In this document: one piece after another, positions 51,566-60,483 of the stretch
Position numbering within the stretch: position 1 is the stretch's first letter
Layout of the letters: every line of letters starts with the position of its first letter
Origin: HXMU1420-13 sp965601825
Lineage (GTDB): Bacteria > Bacteroidota > Rhodothermia > Balneolales > Balneolaceae
Length of the DNA: 64,000 bases
Direction: 5' to 3'
Assembly (NCBI GenBank): GCA_965601825.1
Contig: OZ271839.1
Coordinates: forward strand, 3,472,001-3,536,000
Notes under the pieces: model-generated
What the model saw: only the letters and a program-made list of their open reading frames with translations
What the model was told of the DNA's origin: nothing
The model's database searches: none
Made by a program: the position numbers and the translations under genes

Positions 51566-52761
51566 TGTTAATTACTTTTATGAAAAATAATCTTATTACC
51601 CGATATGCAAGTTTTATACTTGCTATCGGGTTTTTTTACAGCTGTTCATCAACAGGGCCAACCATCGATTCTTTAATTCAACAAGAATTGTATGACGAAG
51701 CTTTATTAGAAATTGAACAACAATTACAAGAGAATCCTGATTCACCTGAATTATATATTCAAAAAGGGGAAATATTTTTAGACTTAGCCAAACTAGAATC
51801 AGTCGAAGATAGAAGAAGCTTATATATAGAAGCTGTTGATGCTTTCGAACAAGCTCAGATGACTGACCTCAATGTCTCGCAGTCAGAAACGATAGAATCA
51901 AACTTAAATGATGCATGGGTATCGGAACTTAATACCGGGACGGATATCTACGAAAATTCTGAAGAAGAAAATAACATTTCGTTATCTATAGCACATTTTG
52001 AAAATGCAATAGTTCTGAATCCAAACGATGCAACGGCATACCTATCAAGGTCTGTTGCTCTTTATAATTCAAACAATATTGATGATGCCATTGAAGCTTT
52101 AAATGAAGCAAGGGGAAGTCTAGAACAGGTACCAGATCAACTGTATGAGTATCTGGGATTTTTACACCTTCAGAATAGCAATGCAGAACAAGCAATATTC
52201 TATTATGAATTAGCAAATACTGACGTTACGGAAAATAAAAACATAGCTTTTGGATTGGCTAATATCTATATCCTCAATTCCGAAACCGAAAAGGCGATTG
52301 ATTTATTAGAAGCCTTAAAAGATGAATTTCCCGAAGATGCAAGAATCAGAAATGTTTATGGAACGCAGTTATTCTTTATAACTGAAGGAATTTTAAATGA
52401 TCTTGTAGATGCTTATATGACTAACGATTTGACAATGGTTGATCAATTGAAATTTGAGTCGGAAGGTGTTGGTGAGCAAGCAGAAGAGGAGCTAATTAAT
52501 GCTTATGAGATTGAATCAACAAATGAAGATTACATTCAAAGTTTAGCAGTTTTCTATAATAATCTAACCGGAATGTATTTGTCGCTTGCAGAAATTTCTC
52601 CGGATGAGGATAAATCAACATTTACTTCAAAAGCTGAGACTCTACTTGGACTAGCTATAATGTACTATGAGAAATTAGCATCATTAAATCCCGGAGATGC
52701 AGAAATTTCGTCAAGCATTGAAATGTTAAAGCAACTTCAAACTGATCGTTTCAGCGAATAG
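51565..52761 (+). CDS. Second TPR-repeat lipoprotein
   Basis: A 398-residue lipoprotein (lipobox FYSCSS) with TPR-like helical pairs, e.g. AIAHFENAI-type blocks (LSIAHFENAIVLNPNDATA, AYLSRSVALYNSNNI) and EKAIDLLEALKDEFPEDA. It overlaps the stop of the first TPR gene (TAATG), suggesting translational coupling. A start at 51580 (MKNNLITRYASFIL) gives a cleaner signal peptide. The pair probably works together, but no function is known. Confidence 0.78.
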   Translation: MLITFMKNNLITRYASFILAIGFFYSCSSTGPTIDSLIQQELYDEALLEIEQQLQENPDSPELYIQKGEIFLDLAKLESVEDRRSLYIEAVDAFEQAQMTDLNVSQSETIESNLNDAWVSELNTGTDIYENSEEENNISLSIAHFENAIVLNPNDATAYLSRSVALYNSNNIDDAIEALNEARGSLEQVPDQLYEYLGFLHLQNSNAEQAIFYYELANTDVTENKNIAFGLANIYILNSETEKAIDLLEALKDEFPEDARIRNVYGTQLFFITEGILNDLVDAYMTNDLTMVDQLKFESEGVGEQAEEELINAYEIESTNEDYIQSLAVFYNNLTGMYLSLAEISPDEDKSTFTSKAETLLGLAIMYYEKLASLNPGDAEISSSIEMLKQLQTDRFSE

Positions 52762-52767
52762 CAATCA

Positions 52768-53904
52768 ATGAGATTTAATACAAAAGCCATTCATGCAGGC
52801 CAGGCACCAGAGGAAACATCCGGTGCAGTTATGCCTCCAATTTTTCAAACTTCTACATATAAGCAGGAAGCACCAAACGTTCATAAAGGATATGATTATG
52901 CTCGTGTAGGAAATCCTACTCGAACAGCTCTTGAGAAGTTAATAGCCGGATTAGAGGGAGCCAATGAATGTGCGTGTTTTGGTTCTGGATTAGCTGCAAT
53001 GGATGCATTGATGAAAATGTTTCGTCCCGGAGACCACATTATTGCTTCTGATGATATGTATGGAGGATCTTACAGGCTTTTCACTAGTACTTTTGAGCCT
53101 TTTGGTATCGAGTTTTCATTCATTGACATGACTGATCTTGATTTGGTTAAAGCCACAATCAAGCCAAATACTAAAATGATTTGGATTGAAACGCCCACCA
53201 ATCCATTACTTCGTGTAGTTGACCTGAAAAAATTAATCGAGATTGCAAAGCAAAATAATATGCTTTCAATTGTTGATAACACTTTTGCATCACCCTACCT
53301 GCAACGCCCAATAGAATTTGGTGCTGATGCCGTACTACACAGCGCTACGAAATATTTAGCTGGTCATTCTGACGTTATACATGGAGCGGTTGCCTCATCA
53401 CACGAAGGTATCATGGAAAATCTTCGGTTTCAGGTTAAAGCAACGGGTGCTGTACCGGGACCAATGGATTGTTATCTGACACTTAGGGGAATAAAGACGT
53501 TATCCGTAAGAGTTCAACGTTCTGTTGAAAACGCAAAAGAAATAGCAGAATACCTTGATCAACATCCTAAGGTAGGAAAGGTTCTATATCCCGGATTAAA
53601 ATCTCATCCTCAGTATGAACTTGCTAAATCTCAAATGGATGATTTTGGCGCGATGTTGTCTTTTACTTTAAAAGACGATTCCATTGAAGCGGCGGTTAAA
53701 TTCATGAGTAGTACTAAATTGTTTACTCTTGCTGAGAGTTTAGGTGGTGTTGAATCTTTAATTAGTAATCCGGCATCTATGACCCATGGTTCCATCCCGA
53801 AAGAAATTAGAGAGAAGTCAGGATTATCTGATTCTTTGATCAGAATCTCAGTGGGTATTGAGGATGTAAAAGATTTAATAGCCGACTTAGATCAGGCATT
53901 TTAA
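52768..53904 (+). CDS. Cystathionine gamma-synthase/lyase family PLP enzyme
   Basis: A 378-residue PLP-dependent trans-sulfuration enzyme. Marks are YDYARVGNPTRTALEKLIAG (the YSR-type motif), CFGSGLAAMDAL, ETPTNPLLRVVDL, and PLP lysine K195 in HSATKYLAGHSDVI. GSIPKEIREKSGLSDSLIRIS is the usual C-terminus. Family members make cystathionine (MetB) or split it (MetC, CTH); the sequence does not settle which. It starts six bases after the second TPR gene. Confidence 0.92.
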   Translation: MRFNTKAIHAGQAPEETSGAVMPPIFQTSTYKQEAPNVHKGYDYARVGNPTRTALEKLIAGLEGANECACFGSGLAAMDALMKMFRPGDHIIASDDMYGGSYRLFTSTFEPFGIEFSFIDMTDLDLVKATIKPNTKMIWIETPTNPLLRVVDLKKLIEIAKQNNMLSIVDNTFASPYLQRPIEFGADAVLHSATKYLAGHSDVIHGAVASSHEGIMENLRFQVKATGAVPGPMDCYLTLRGIKTLSVRVQRSVENAKEIAEYLDQHPKVGKVLYPGLKSHPQYELAKSQMDDFGAMLSFTLKDDSIEAAVKFMSSTKLFTLAESLGGVESLISNPASMTHGSIPKEIREKSGLSDSLIRISVGIEDVKDLIADLDQAF

Positions 53905-53928
53905 TTCCCTTTTCTTTTATACAAATTC

Positions 53929-53958
53929 TATCTTTGAGTGCTTAAAAAAGCGCTTTTA
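53929..53958 (+). promoter_or_regulatory. Thiolase promoter -7 element and candidate operator
   Basis: TATCTTTG at 53929-53936 is an exact TAnnTTTG element. Eleven bases later AAGCGCTTTTA (53948-53958) matches the motif before etfB and acyl-CoA dehydrogenase, 29 bases before the ATG. AAAAGCGCTTTT here is a perfect 12-base palindrome. Confidence 0.55.
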
Positions 53959-53987
53959 TATAAATCATATTTTCAGTTTATAATCCC

Positions 53988-55166
53988 ATGAAAAACGTAG
54001 TCATTGTCGAGGCAAAACGCACACCCATTGGAGCTTTTGGTGGCTCATTAGCTAGTTTTACAGCTCCTGAATTAGGAGCAATGGCAATTTTAGAAGTAGT
54101 TAAATCAGCAGGTATCAAACCTGATGATGTTCAGGAAATCATCATGGGCAATGTTTTAAGTGCAGGTATCGGTCAAGCACCAGCTCGACAAGCAGCAATA
54201 AAAGCTGGTTTATCTGAGAAAACTCCATCTACTACAATTAATAAAGTCTGTGCATCTGGAATGAAGGCAATAATGGTTGCAGCAGATCAAATTGCTTTAG
54301 GGCAAGCTGATATAATGGTAGCCGGCGGAATGGAGAGTATGAGCAATGTTCCCTATTACTTGCCGAAACAAAGATTTGGGTCAAAATATGGACATATTCA
54401 ATCTGAAGATGGGATTCTGAAGGACGGATTGTGGGATGTATATAACAATTATGCAATGGGTAACGCAGCTGAACTTTGTGCTAGTGAGTGTAATATTTCA
54501 CGCGAGCAACAAGATGAATTTGCTGTTGAATCATACAAAAGAGCTCTCAATGCTTATGAAGAAGGTTATTTTAATGATGAGGTTCTGAAAGTTAAGATTA
54601 CAGATCGCAGAGGAAATGTAACTATCGTAGATAAGGATGAAGAACTGGCTAGAGTAAACTTCGAAAAAATTCCTTCGCTTAGGCCAGTTTTTGAAAAAGA
54701 CGGAACAGTTACTGCAGCAAATGCATCAAGTATAAATGACGGCGCTGCGGCAGTTTTATTGATGAGTGAAGAAAAGGCCAATGCACTGGGATTGACTCCA
54801 ATTGCAAAGATTAAGAGTCATGCAAGTGCTGCAAAAGCACCAGAATGGTTCACAACTGCGCCGGCTGACGCTATTCCTATTGCCTTAGAAAGAGCTGGAG
54901 TTGACAAAGACCAGGTTGATTTATTCGAAATCAATGAAGCGTTCTCCGTAGTATCACTTGCAAATAACCAAATACTAGAACTAGATCCTGATAAAGTGAA
55001 TATTCATGGTGGTGCTGTAAGTATCGGTCATCCAATTGGTTGTTCCGGTGCTAGAATCATCGTAACACTATTGAATGCATTAAAACGAACGGGTGGAAAG
55101 CTAGGCTGTGCTGGAATTTGTAATGGTGGCGGTGGAGCGTCAGCAATGGTTATTGAAATGATTTAA
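53988..55166 (+). CDS. Acetyl-CoA C-acetyltransferase (thiolase)
   Basis: A 392-residue thiolase, cleaving 3-ketoacyl-CoA or condensing acetyl-CoA. It has the nucleophilic cysteine C88 in INKVCASGMKAIM, MVAGGMESMSNVPYYLP, VSIGHPIGCSGARI with the catalytic histidine, and GICNGGGGASAMVIE with the second cysteine. AtoB-type length and motifs. The shared upstream motif with etfB and acyl-CoA dehydrogenase supports a catabolic role. Confidence 0.95.
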   Translation: MKNVVIVEAKRTPIGAFGGSLASFTAPELGAMAILEVVKSAGIKPDDVQEIIMGNVLSAGIGQAPARQAAIKAGLSEKTPSTTINKVCASGMKAIMVAADQIALGQADIMVAGGMESMSNVPYYLPKQRFGSKYGHIQSEDGILKDGLWDVYNNYAMGNAAELCASECNISREQQDEFAVESYKRALNAYEEGYFNDEVLKVKITDRRGNVTIVDKDEELARVNFEKIPSLRPVFEKDGTVTAANASSINDGAAAVLLMSEEKANALGLTPIAKIKSHASAAKAPEWFTTAPADAIPIALERAGVDKDQVDLFEINEAFSVVSLANNQILELDPDKVNIHGGAVSIGHPIGCSGARIIVTLLNALKRTGGKLGCAGICNGGGGASAMVIEMI

Positions 55167-55229
55167 TATCCCTCCAAATCGTTGACATTATCCACATTCA
55201 AGGTTATAATTGATCATCAATTAGCAAGA

Positions 55230-55323
55230 AAACCTGTTTATTTATTTCAAACAGCTACTATACTTTCTTAGAAATAAAATCGGGCTTAATCAGTTAAGTC
55301 TACACTACTAACAAAACAGGTTT
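55230..55323. repeat. Inverted repeat in the thiolase-porU gap
   Basis: AAACCTGTTT at 55230-55239 is the exact inverse of AAACAGGTTT at 55314-55323, with 74 bases between. It is upstream of the T9SS locus and lacks a U-tract. It could be a regulatory dyad or an RNA leader stem for porU. Confidence 0.4.
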
Positions 55324-55381
55324 ACTATAGATCAATCGCTACTATTCTGACTTACGTCATTTAAATAAACAGTCAATTAGT

Positions 55382-58300
55382 ATGCGTAGAAGATTCTTCT
55401 ACTTCTTTGCTTGCATATCATTTTGTATTTCATCTAATGGAATAAGCCAGGAATTGGTGCATCTTGAAAACCATAAGGATTATGATGTTTACCTGTTATC
55501 AAATCCTGATTTAAAGGTAGCTCCTTACTTCGAGCTTTTGGTGCCTGGGAATACACCAAATTCATTTGAAATCTTAGATCAGGAAATAACAACAATTAAT
55601 ACCACACTTGTTGATGATCAAGTTCTTGGAATGGCTCTTTCATCGGACGTTCCTATTGCTGAGTTAAAAAACCCGGGATTCTTTCAAGGCAAAGAAGTAG
55701 AAAATCTAATTCTTCATGTTGCTCGTCAAAATAGAGATCAATTATTAATAACAAGTAGATTAAAAGTTCGGGTTAATCGAGTACCTACTACCACAACATC
55801 TCTAAGATTTAATCAAAAAAAGCAAATTGCTGATTCACCTTTCTCGACAGGAAATTGGTATAAAATCACAATTCCTAAGCGTGGTATTTATCAACTAAAC
55901 TCAGAGTATCTACAAGAAATAGGAATTAATATTGATTCAATTGATCCAAGAAATATTCAAATCTGGGGCACGAACGGTTGGGTGTTACCTGAATTAAATA
56001 GCGCGGAAAAGCCGGAATTCACTCAATTTCCAATAATTGTTGAAGGTGAATCTGATGGTTCATTTGATAGTGGTGATAGGGTTTTATTTTTTGGTAACAG
56101 TGCGCATCAAATAGAAAGGCAAGGTTCAACATTTACTCACGAAATTCATCCTTATAGCGATGTAACTCATGTTTTCTTAACTATTGGAACCGACAGTGGA
56201 AATCGATTATCAACTACTACCCTTTCCGGATCATCTTCTGCTACAATTTCAACATTCACTGACTTCATTTGGAAAGAAGAAGAACTGAATAAAGCAGAAG
56301 ATCGCCAAAGAAGCGGCCGATATTGGTTAGGTCAAAGTATCCCGGCAACTGCTCAAAATATCCCCGTCAGTATTTTCCGAGATACAATTCCGGGAATACT
56401 TCCAAACCAAGACATTAGAACATCCGGCAGAATTTATAGTCGTGCGCTTAGAACGACATCTTATAATGTTTCATTGAATTCCAGTTCAGTTGCCCAATTG
56501 AATATCTCAAGAGTTAGTGGAGGCTACCAATCTTATAATGGTGATGCAGCAGTTGGCAGAACTTTCTCCAGCACTCTTACTACAAGTATTGAAGATGATA
56601 TTCTGGAGATGGAAGTTATAATGTCAAATGGTGATGATGGTGCAACAGGATTTGTTGACTATCTACGATTTCAAGCGGAACGTTCACTTACAGCCGAAAA
56701 CGACTTTCTATTTTTTCTGCCCCCAGAAAATTCTACCCCAAATGATATCACCGATTATCAATTATCAGGATTCAATAATAGTCCAATTGTATTGGATGTA
56801 ACTGATCCAACTAATCCAATTCGATATGAAGTAAGTTCAAATGGTAACGACTTTGATTTCAAGGCTCCCCATGACGATGATCGGCAATATCTTGCTCAAG
56901 CATCATTATTTGTACCACCCGTTGGTTCTTCTGTGGCTAGTCAAAACATCAAGGGACTTAGTAATTATCCGGATTATATAATCGTAACGAGCGAGACTTT
57001 CAAACCATATGCAGATGAGTTGGCCCAATATAGAATCAATGATGGACTAACTCCTTTAGTTGTTACGCAGACTGAAATTTTAAACGAATTTTCAGGTGGT
57101 TCAACTGATCCAACAGCTATTCGTGATTTTCTAAAATTCTTATGGGATCGAGCGATTATAGATGGTGAAGCAACGCCAAAGCATTTATTACTTTTTGGTG
57201 ATACTACTTACGATACAAAAAACATTATTGATAACGCATTTACAAATCATGTACTTACTTACCAATCACCAAACTCTTTAAGCCGAATTGGATCATATGG
57301 ATCTGATGATTATTTCGGTTTCATGGATGATAATGAAGGTGGATTTACAGTTGGGTCAAGAATAGATATTGGGATAGGTAGAATTCCAGCGCAAAACAGA
57401 AGAGAAGCAAGAATTGCACTTGATAAAATCTACATTTATGAAAACCCTGAGAATGCCGGTGATTGGCAAAATATGATCACTTTTGCCGGAGATGATGATT
57501 TCCCTGATATCAATTTGAACCGTGATCTTCATGTTTGGAATGCAGATGGTACCGCTGATCGAATGAATGTAATCGACTCAGGTCTACGTTTAAATAAAAT
57601 CTATTTATTTGACTATCCGGAAGAAGTAACAAGTTCGGGTCGTGAAATTCCGGGTGCTACAGCAGATTTTATCAAGGCTCTTAACTCAGGCACACTAGTT
57701 ATCAATTATTCGGGTCATGGAAATACAGATGTTCTTTCTGATGAAGGCTTATTCTCAATTGATGACATCCCGAGTTTAACTAACAGTGATAAACTTTCAA
57801 TCTTAGTTACAGCGACGTGCCAGTTTGGGCGATATGATAATATCAATGCACAATCAGGTGCCGAAAAACTATTTTTTGCAGAAAATGGTGGAGCTGTTGC
57901 CAGTTTTACTACTACTCGAATTGTATACACCAGTAGTAATCCAGAAGGTGGCCAAAATTTTGCATTGAATATTGCGCTTTCTCAACAAATACTAATTCGA
58001 GATAGTGATGGTCGACCAGCAACAATGGGCGAAATTTACATGCGTACAAAAAACACCAGTGCTGGATCTTCTTCAAATTCGCGCAGATTTATACTTTTAG
58101 GGGACCCTGCACTTAGAATTGCCCTACCATCTAAACCTGTGGGTATTACAGAAATAAACGGAATTGATGTAACTGCCTCTGATACCGTCGTCACAATTAA
58201 AGCATTGGATACTGTCACACTCAAAGGTGAAGTGAGTAACTTGGACAGCACTTTTAATGCTAATTATAATGGTGTTGTTTCCGTTGCATTACTTGATGCA

Positions 58301-59263
58301 AAAAGAACAGTAAGTCTGCCACAAGATCTTGAGTGGATTGATTCAAGAGGATGCTTTTTATATCGAGGTAGTTCAAGAGAATGCACCTATGAAATTGAAA
58401 ACAGCACCCTTTTTAAAGGATCAGCAAATGTGATAAATGGTGAATTTGAAATGACATTTGTTCTTCCAAAAGATATAAGCTTTAATCCTAACCAAGCTAG
58501 AATTGTTGTATTCGCTGACGGTGAAGATGGAACAGCAGGAGGATCTTTCACCAATGTGATTTTCAATGGTATTAATGAAAATGCAGTAAATGATGGCACA
58601 GGACCTGAATTGGACATTTACTTAAACGATGAATCGTTTTTTAATGGTGATTTAACCACCGATCAACCAAAACTAATTGTAGAGCTAGCCGACAGTTCTG
58701 GAATTAACGCTACAGGAACAGGAGTAGGACATGAAATAATCGCTACAATCGATACAAATCCAATGCGCACTGTTACTCTTAATGAGTTTTATCAAGGTGC
58801 ACTTAATGATTTCTCTAAAGGGCGTATCGAGTATCCTTTGGAAGCAATTCCTGAGGGTAATTATTCGCTAAAAGTTCGAGCTTGGGATGTACATAACAAC
58901 CCATCTGAAGAATCGATCTTCTTTGAAGTTGCTCAATCTGAAGATCTTGTAATTGATGATGTCTATAATTATCCAAATCCTATGAATAATGAGACTTCAT
59001 TTACGTTCGAACATAACCAACAAGGTAATGCACTAGATGTTGATATCAGGATTTACACCCTTTCGGGACGTCCAGTGCAACACCTTCAAGAGTTTATCAC
59101 AAATACAGCAGGTTCATATGCCAGTATTCCATGGAATGGCCGTGACAGGGATAATGATCGCCTGGGTAACGGTACTTATATTTATGTGCTTCGGGTTACA
59201 GCAGATACCCCCGAAGGAAGAAAATCAACCGAAAAAATCGAAAAGCTCGTTATAATCAGATAA
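55382..59263 (+). CDS. porU: Type IX secretion system sortase PorU
   Basis: A 1293-residue surface protease of the C25 (gingipain) family that removes the C-terminal signal of T9SS cargo and attaches it to lipopolysaccharide. The catalytic histidine is H779 (NYSGHGNTD) and the cysteine is C813 (TATCQFGRYD), both intact. A signal peptide is at the N-terminus and a long beta-rich prodomain precedes the catalytic part. The C-terminus is a T9SS-like domain (YNYPNPMNNETSF, FlgD-like GNGTYIYVLRV) ending KLVIIR. PorV is encoded directly downstream, as in other T9SS loci. Confidence 0.93.
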   Translation: MRRRFFYFFACISFCISSNGISQELVHLENHKDYDVYLLSNPDLKVAPYFELLVPGNTPNSFEILDQEITTINTTLVDDQVLGMALSSDVPIAELKNPGFFQGKEVENLILHVARQNRDQLLITSRLKVRVNRVPTTTTSLRFNQKKQIADSPFSTGNWYKITIPKRGIYQLNSEYLQEIGINIDSIDPRNIQIWGTNGWVLPELNSAEKPEFTQFPIIVEGESDGSFDSGDRVLFFGNSAHQIERQGSTFTHEIHPYSDVTHVFLTIGTDSGNRLSTTTLSGSSSATISTFTDFIWKEEELNKAEDRQRSGRYWLGQSIPATAQNIPVSIFRDTIPGILPNQDIRTSGRIYSRALRTTSYNVSLNSSSVAQLNISRVSGGYQSYNGDAAVGRTFSSTLTTSIEDDILEMEVIMSNGDDGATGFVDYLRFQAERSLTAENDFLFFLPPENSTPNDITDYQLSGFNNSPIVLDVTDPTNPIRYEVSSNGNDFDFKAPHDDDRQYLAQASLFVPPVGSSVASQNIKGLSNYPDYIIVTSETFKPYADELAQYRINDGLTPLVVTQTEILNEFSGGSTDPTAIRDFLKFLWDRAIIDGEATPKHLLLFGDTTYDTKNIIDNAFTNHVLTYQSPNSLSRIGSYGSDDYFGFMDDNEGGFTVGSRIDIGIGRIPAQNRREARIALDKIYIYENPENAGDWQNMITFAGDDDFPDINLNRDLHVWNADGTADRMNVIDSGLRLNKIYLFDYPEEVTSSGREIPGATADFIKALNSGTLVINYSGHGNTDVLSDEGLFSIDDIPSLTNSDKLSILVTATCQFGRYDNINAQSGAEKLFFAENGGAVASFTTTRIVYTSSNPEGGQNFALNIALSQQILIRDSDGRPATMGEIYMRTKNTSAGSSSNSRRFILLGDPALRIALPSKPVGITEINGIDVTASDTVVTIKALDTVTLKGEVSNLDSTFNANYNGVVSVALLDAKRTVSLPQDLEWIDSRGCFLYRGSSRECTYEIENSTLFKGSANVINGEFEMTFVLPKDISFNPNQARIVVFADGEDGTAGGSFTNVIFNGINENAVNDGTGPELDIYLNDESFFNGDLTTDQPKLIVELADSSGINATGTGVGHEIIATIDTNPMRTVTLNEFYQGALNDFSKGRIEYPLEAIPEGNYSLKVRAWDVHNNPSEESIFFEVAQSEDLVIDDVYNYPNPMNNETSFTFEHNQQGNALDVDIRIYTLSGRPVQHLQEFITNTAGSYASIPWNGRDRDNDRLGNGTYIYVLRVTADTPEGRKSTEKIEKLVIIR

Positions 59264-59295
59264 TCAACTAAAGCATATAATTGGATTGAATCCGT

Positions 59296-59303
59296 TATAT
59301 TTG
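59296..59303 (+). promoter_or_regulatory. Candidate porV -7 promoter element
   Basis: TATATTTG at 59296-59303 is an exact TAnnTTTG element, 23 bases before the porV ATG at 59327. No clear -33 element was found at the usual distance, so porV may also be transcribed with porU. Confidence 0.35.
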
Positions 59304-59326
59304 ATGTCTAAATCTATTTGTCATCT

Positions 59327-60478
59327 ATGAAAAAAAATATCTTGTTGGCACTAGCCTTTGTGTTTAGTGTTTTTCCAGTAGTAAGCAAGGCTCAAGTTGC
59401 GATCACAGCAGTACCTTTCCTTCAAATTGAACCGGATTCTCGTGGTGCAGCCATGGGCAATACCGGTGTTGCAATTGCAGATAATGCTGCAGCAGTATTT
59501 TGGAATCCGGCCGGTTTAGCATTTCAACGCGGAAATCAGGCTAGTTTAACCCATTCTAACTGGCTAAAAAACTTCAATGTAAGCGATCTATTCTACGATT
59601 ATGTGGTAGGAAAAATGTATATCGATGGTATTGGAACAGTCGGTGCACATCTTACATTTTTGAATTTAGGACAACAAGCAGTTACTGATGAAAGAAGTCC
59701 TGATGTAATATCTGAATTCAATAGCCTGGAGCTCGCTCTTGGTTTATCATACGGTTATGAAGTAAACAAGAACTTTGCGCTAGGTACCTCACTTAGGTTT
59801 ATTTATTCCAGTTTAGCCAGTGGTGTTCGTGTTGGTGAGCAAAAAGTAAATCCTGGCAGTAGTGTCGCTGTTGATTTAGCTACATTGTATCGTACAGATC
59901 CTTTTTCTCTTGGCGGCAATGAGGCGAGATTTAGTGCAGGACTTAATCTCTCTAATATTGGACCAGGTATGCAGTATACTGATAGAGCACAAAAGGATCC
60001 GCTTCCAACATTATTGAGATTCGGTTTCGCATTCAGTTATGAATTAGACCCGGATGGATTTAACAAAATCAATCTTGCTACTGATGTGACTAAAATAATG
60101 GCTAGAACCAAAGAAGTAGTTGTTGAAGTAATCTCTGCTGATTCAGTAATCACTGAAAGAGAAGCTTCTGGGCCATTAGAAGCTTTAGTTGATTCATGGG
60201 GTACCTGGGAGCATTTCAACGGTCAAACAAATGTAGATGTTAGTTTGCTTCAGCAATTCATGATTGGTACCGGAATTGAATACTGGTACAATAATATTTT
60301 CGCACTAAGAGGTGGATTCTATTACGAAGACCCTAATAATGGTGATCGTAAATACATTACTCTTGGCGCAGGTTTAAAATATAATGCCATAGGTGTCGAC
60401 TTTAGTTATATACAAACGCTTGAAGAAGACCACCCCTTGGCAAATACATTGAGGTTTAGTCTGTTAGTCGATTTTTAG
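59327..60478 (+). CDS. porV: Type IX secretion system outer-membrane protein PorV
   Basis: A 383-residue beta-barrel that carries T9SS cargo from the translocon to the PorU attachment complex. Signal peptide MKKNILLALAFVFSVFPVVS. The opening AITAVPFLQIEPDSRGAAMG then NTGVAIADNAAAVFWNPAGL is the PorV signature. The last strands (LGAGLKYNAIGVDFSYIQ and RFSLLVDF) end in the expected aromatic residue. Start ATG 59327 chosen since TTG three codons earlier is not needed. The next gene begins five bases after its stop. Confidence 0.93.
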   Translation: MKKNILLALAFVFSVFPVVSKAQVAITAVPFLQIEPDSRGAAMGNTGVAIADNAAAVFWNPAGLAFQRGNQASLTHSNWLKNFNVSDLFYDYVVGKMYIDGIGTVGAHLTFLNLGQQAVTDERSPDVISEFNSLELALGLSYGYEVNKNFALGTSLRFIYSSLASGVRVGEQKVNPGSSVAVDLATLYRTDPFSLGGNEARFSAGLNLSNIGPGMQYTDRAQKDPLPTLLRFGFAFSYELDPDGFNKINLATDVTKIMARTKEVVVEVISADSVITEREASGPLEALVDSWGTWEHFNGQTNVDVSLLQQFMIGTGIEYWYNNIFALRGGFYYEDPNNGDRKYITLGAGLKYNAIGVDFSYIQTLEEDHPLANTLRFSLLVDF

Positions 60479-60483
60479 CGATT

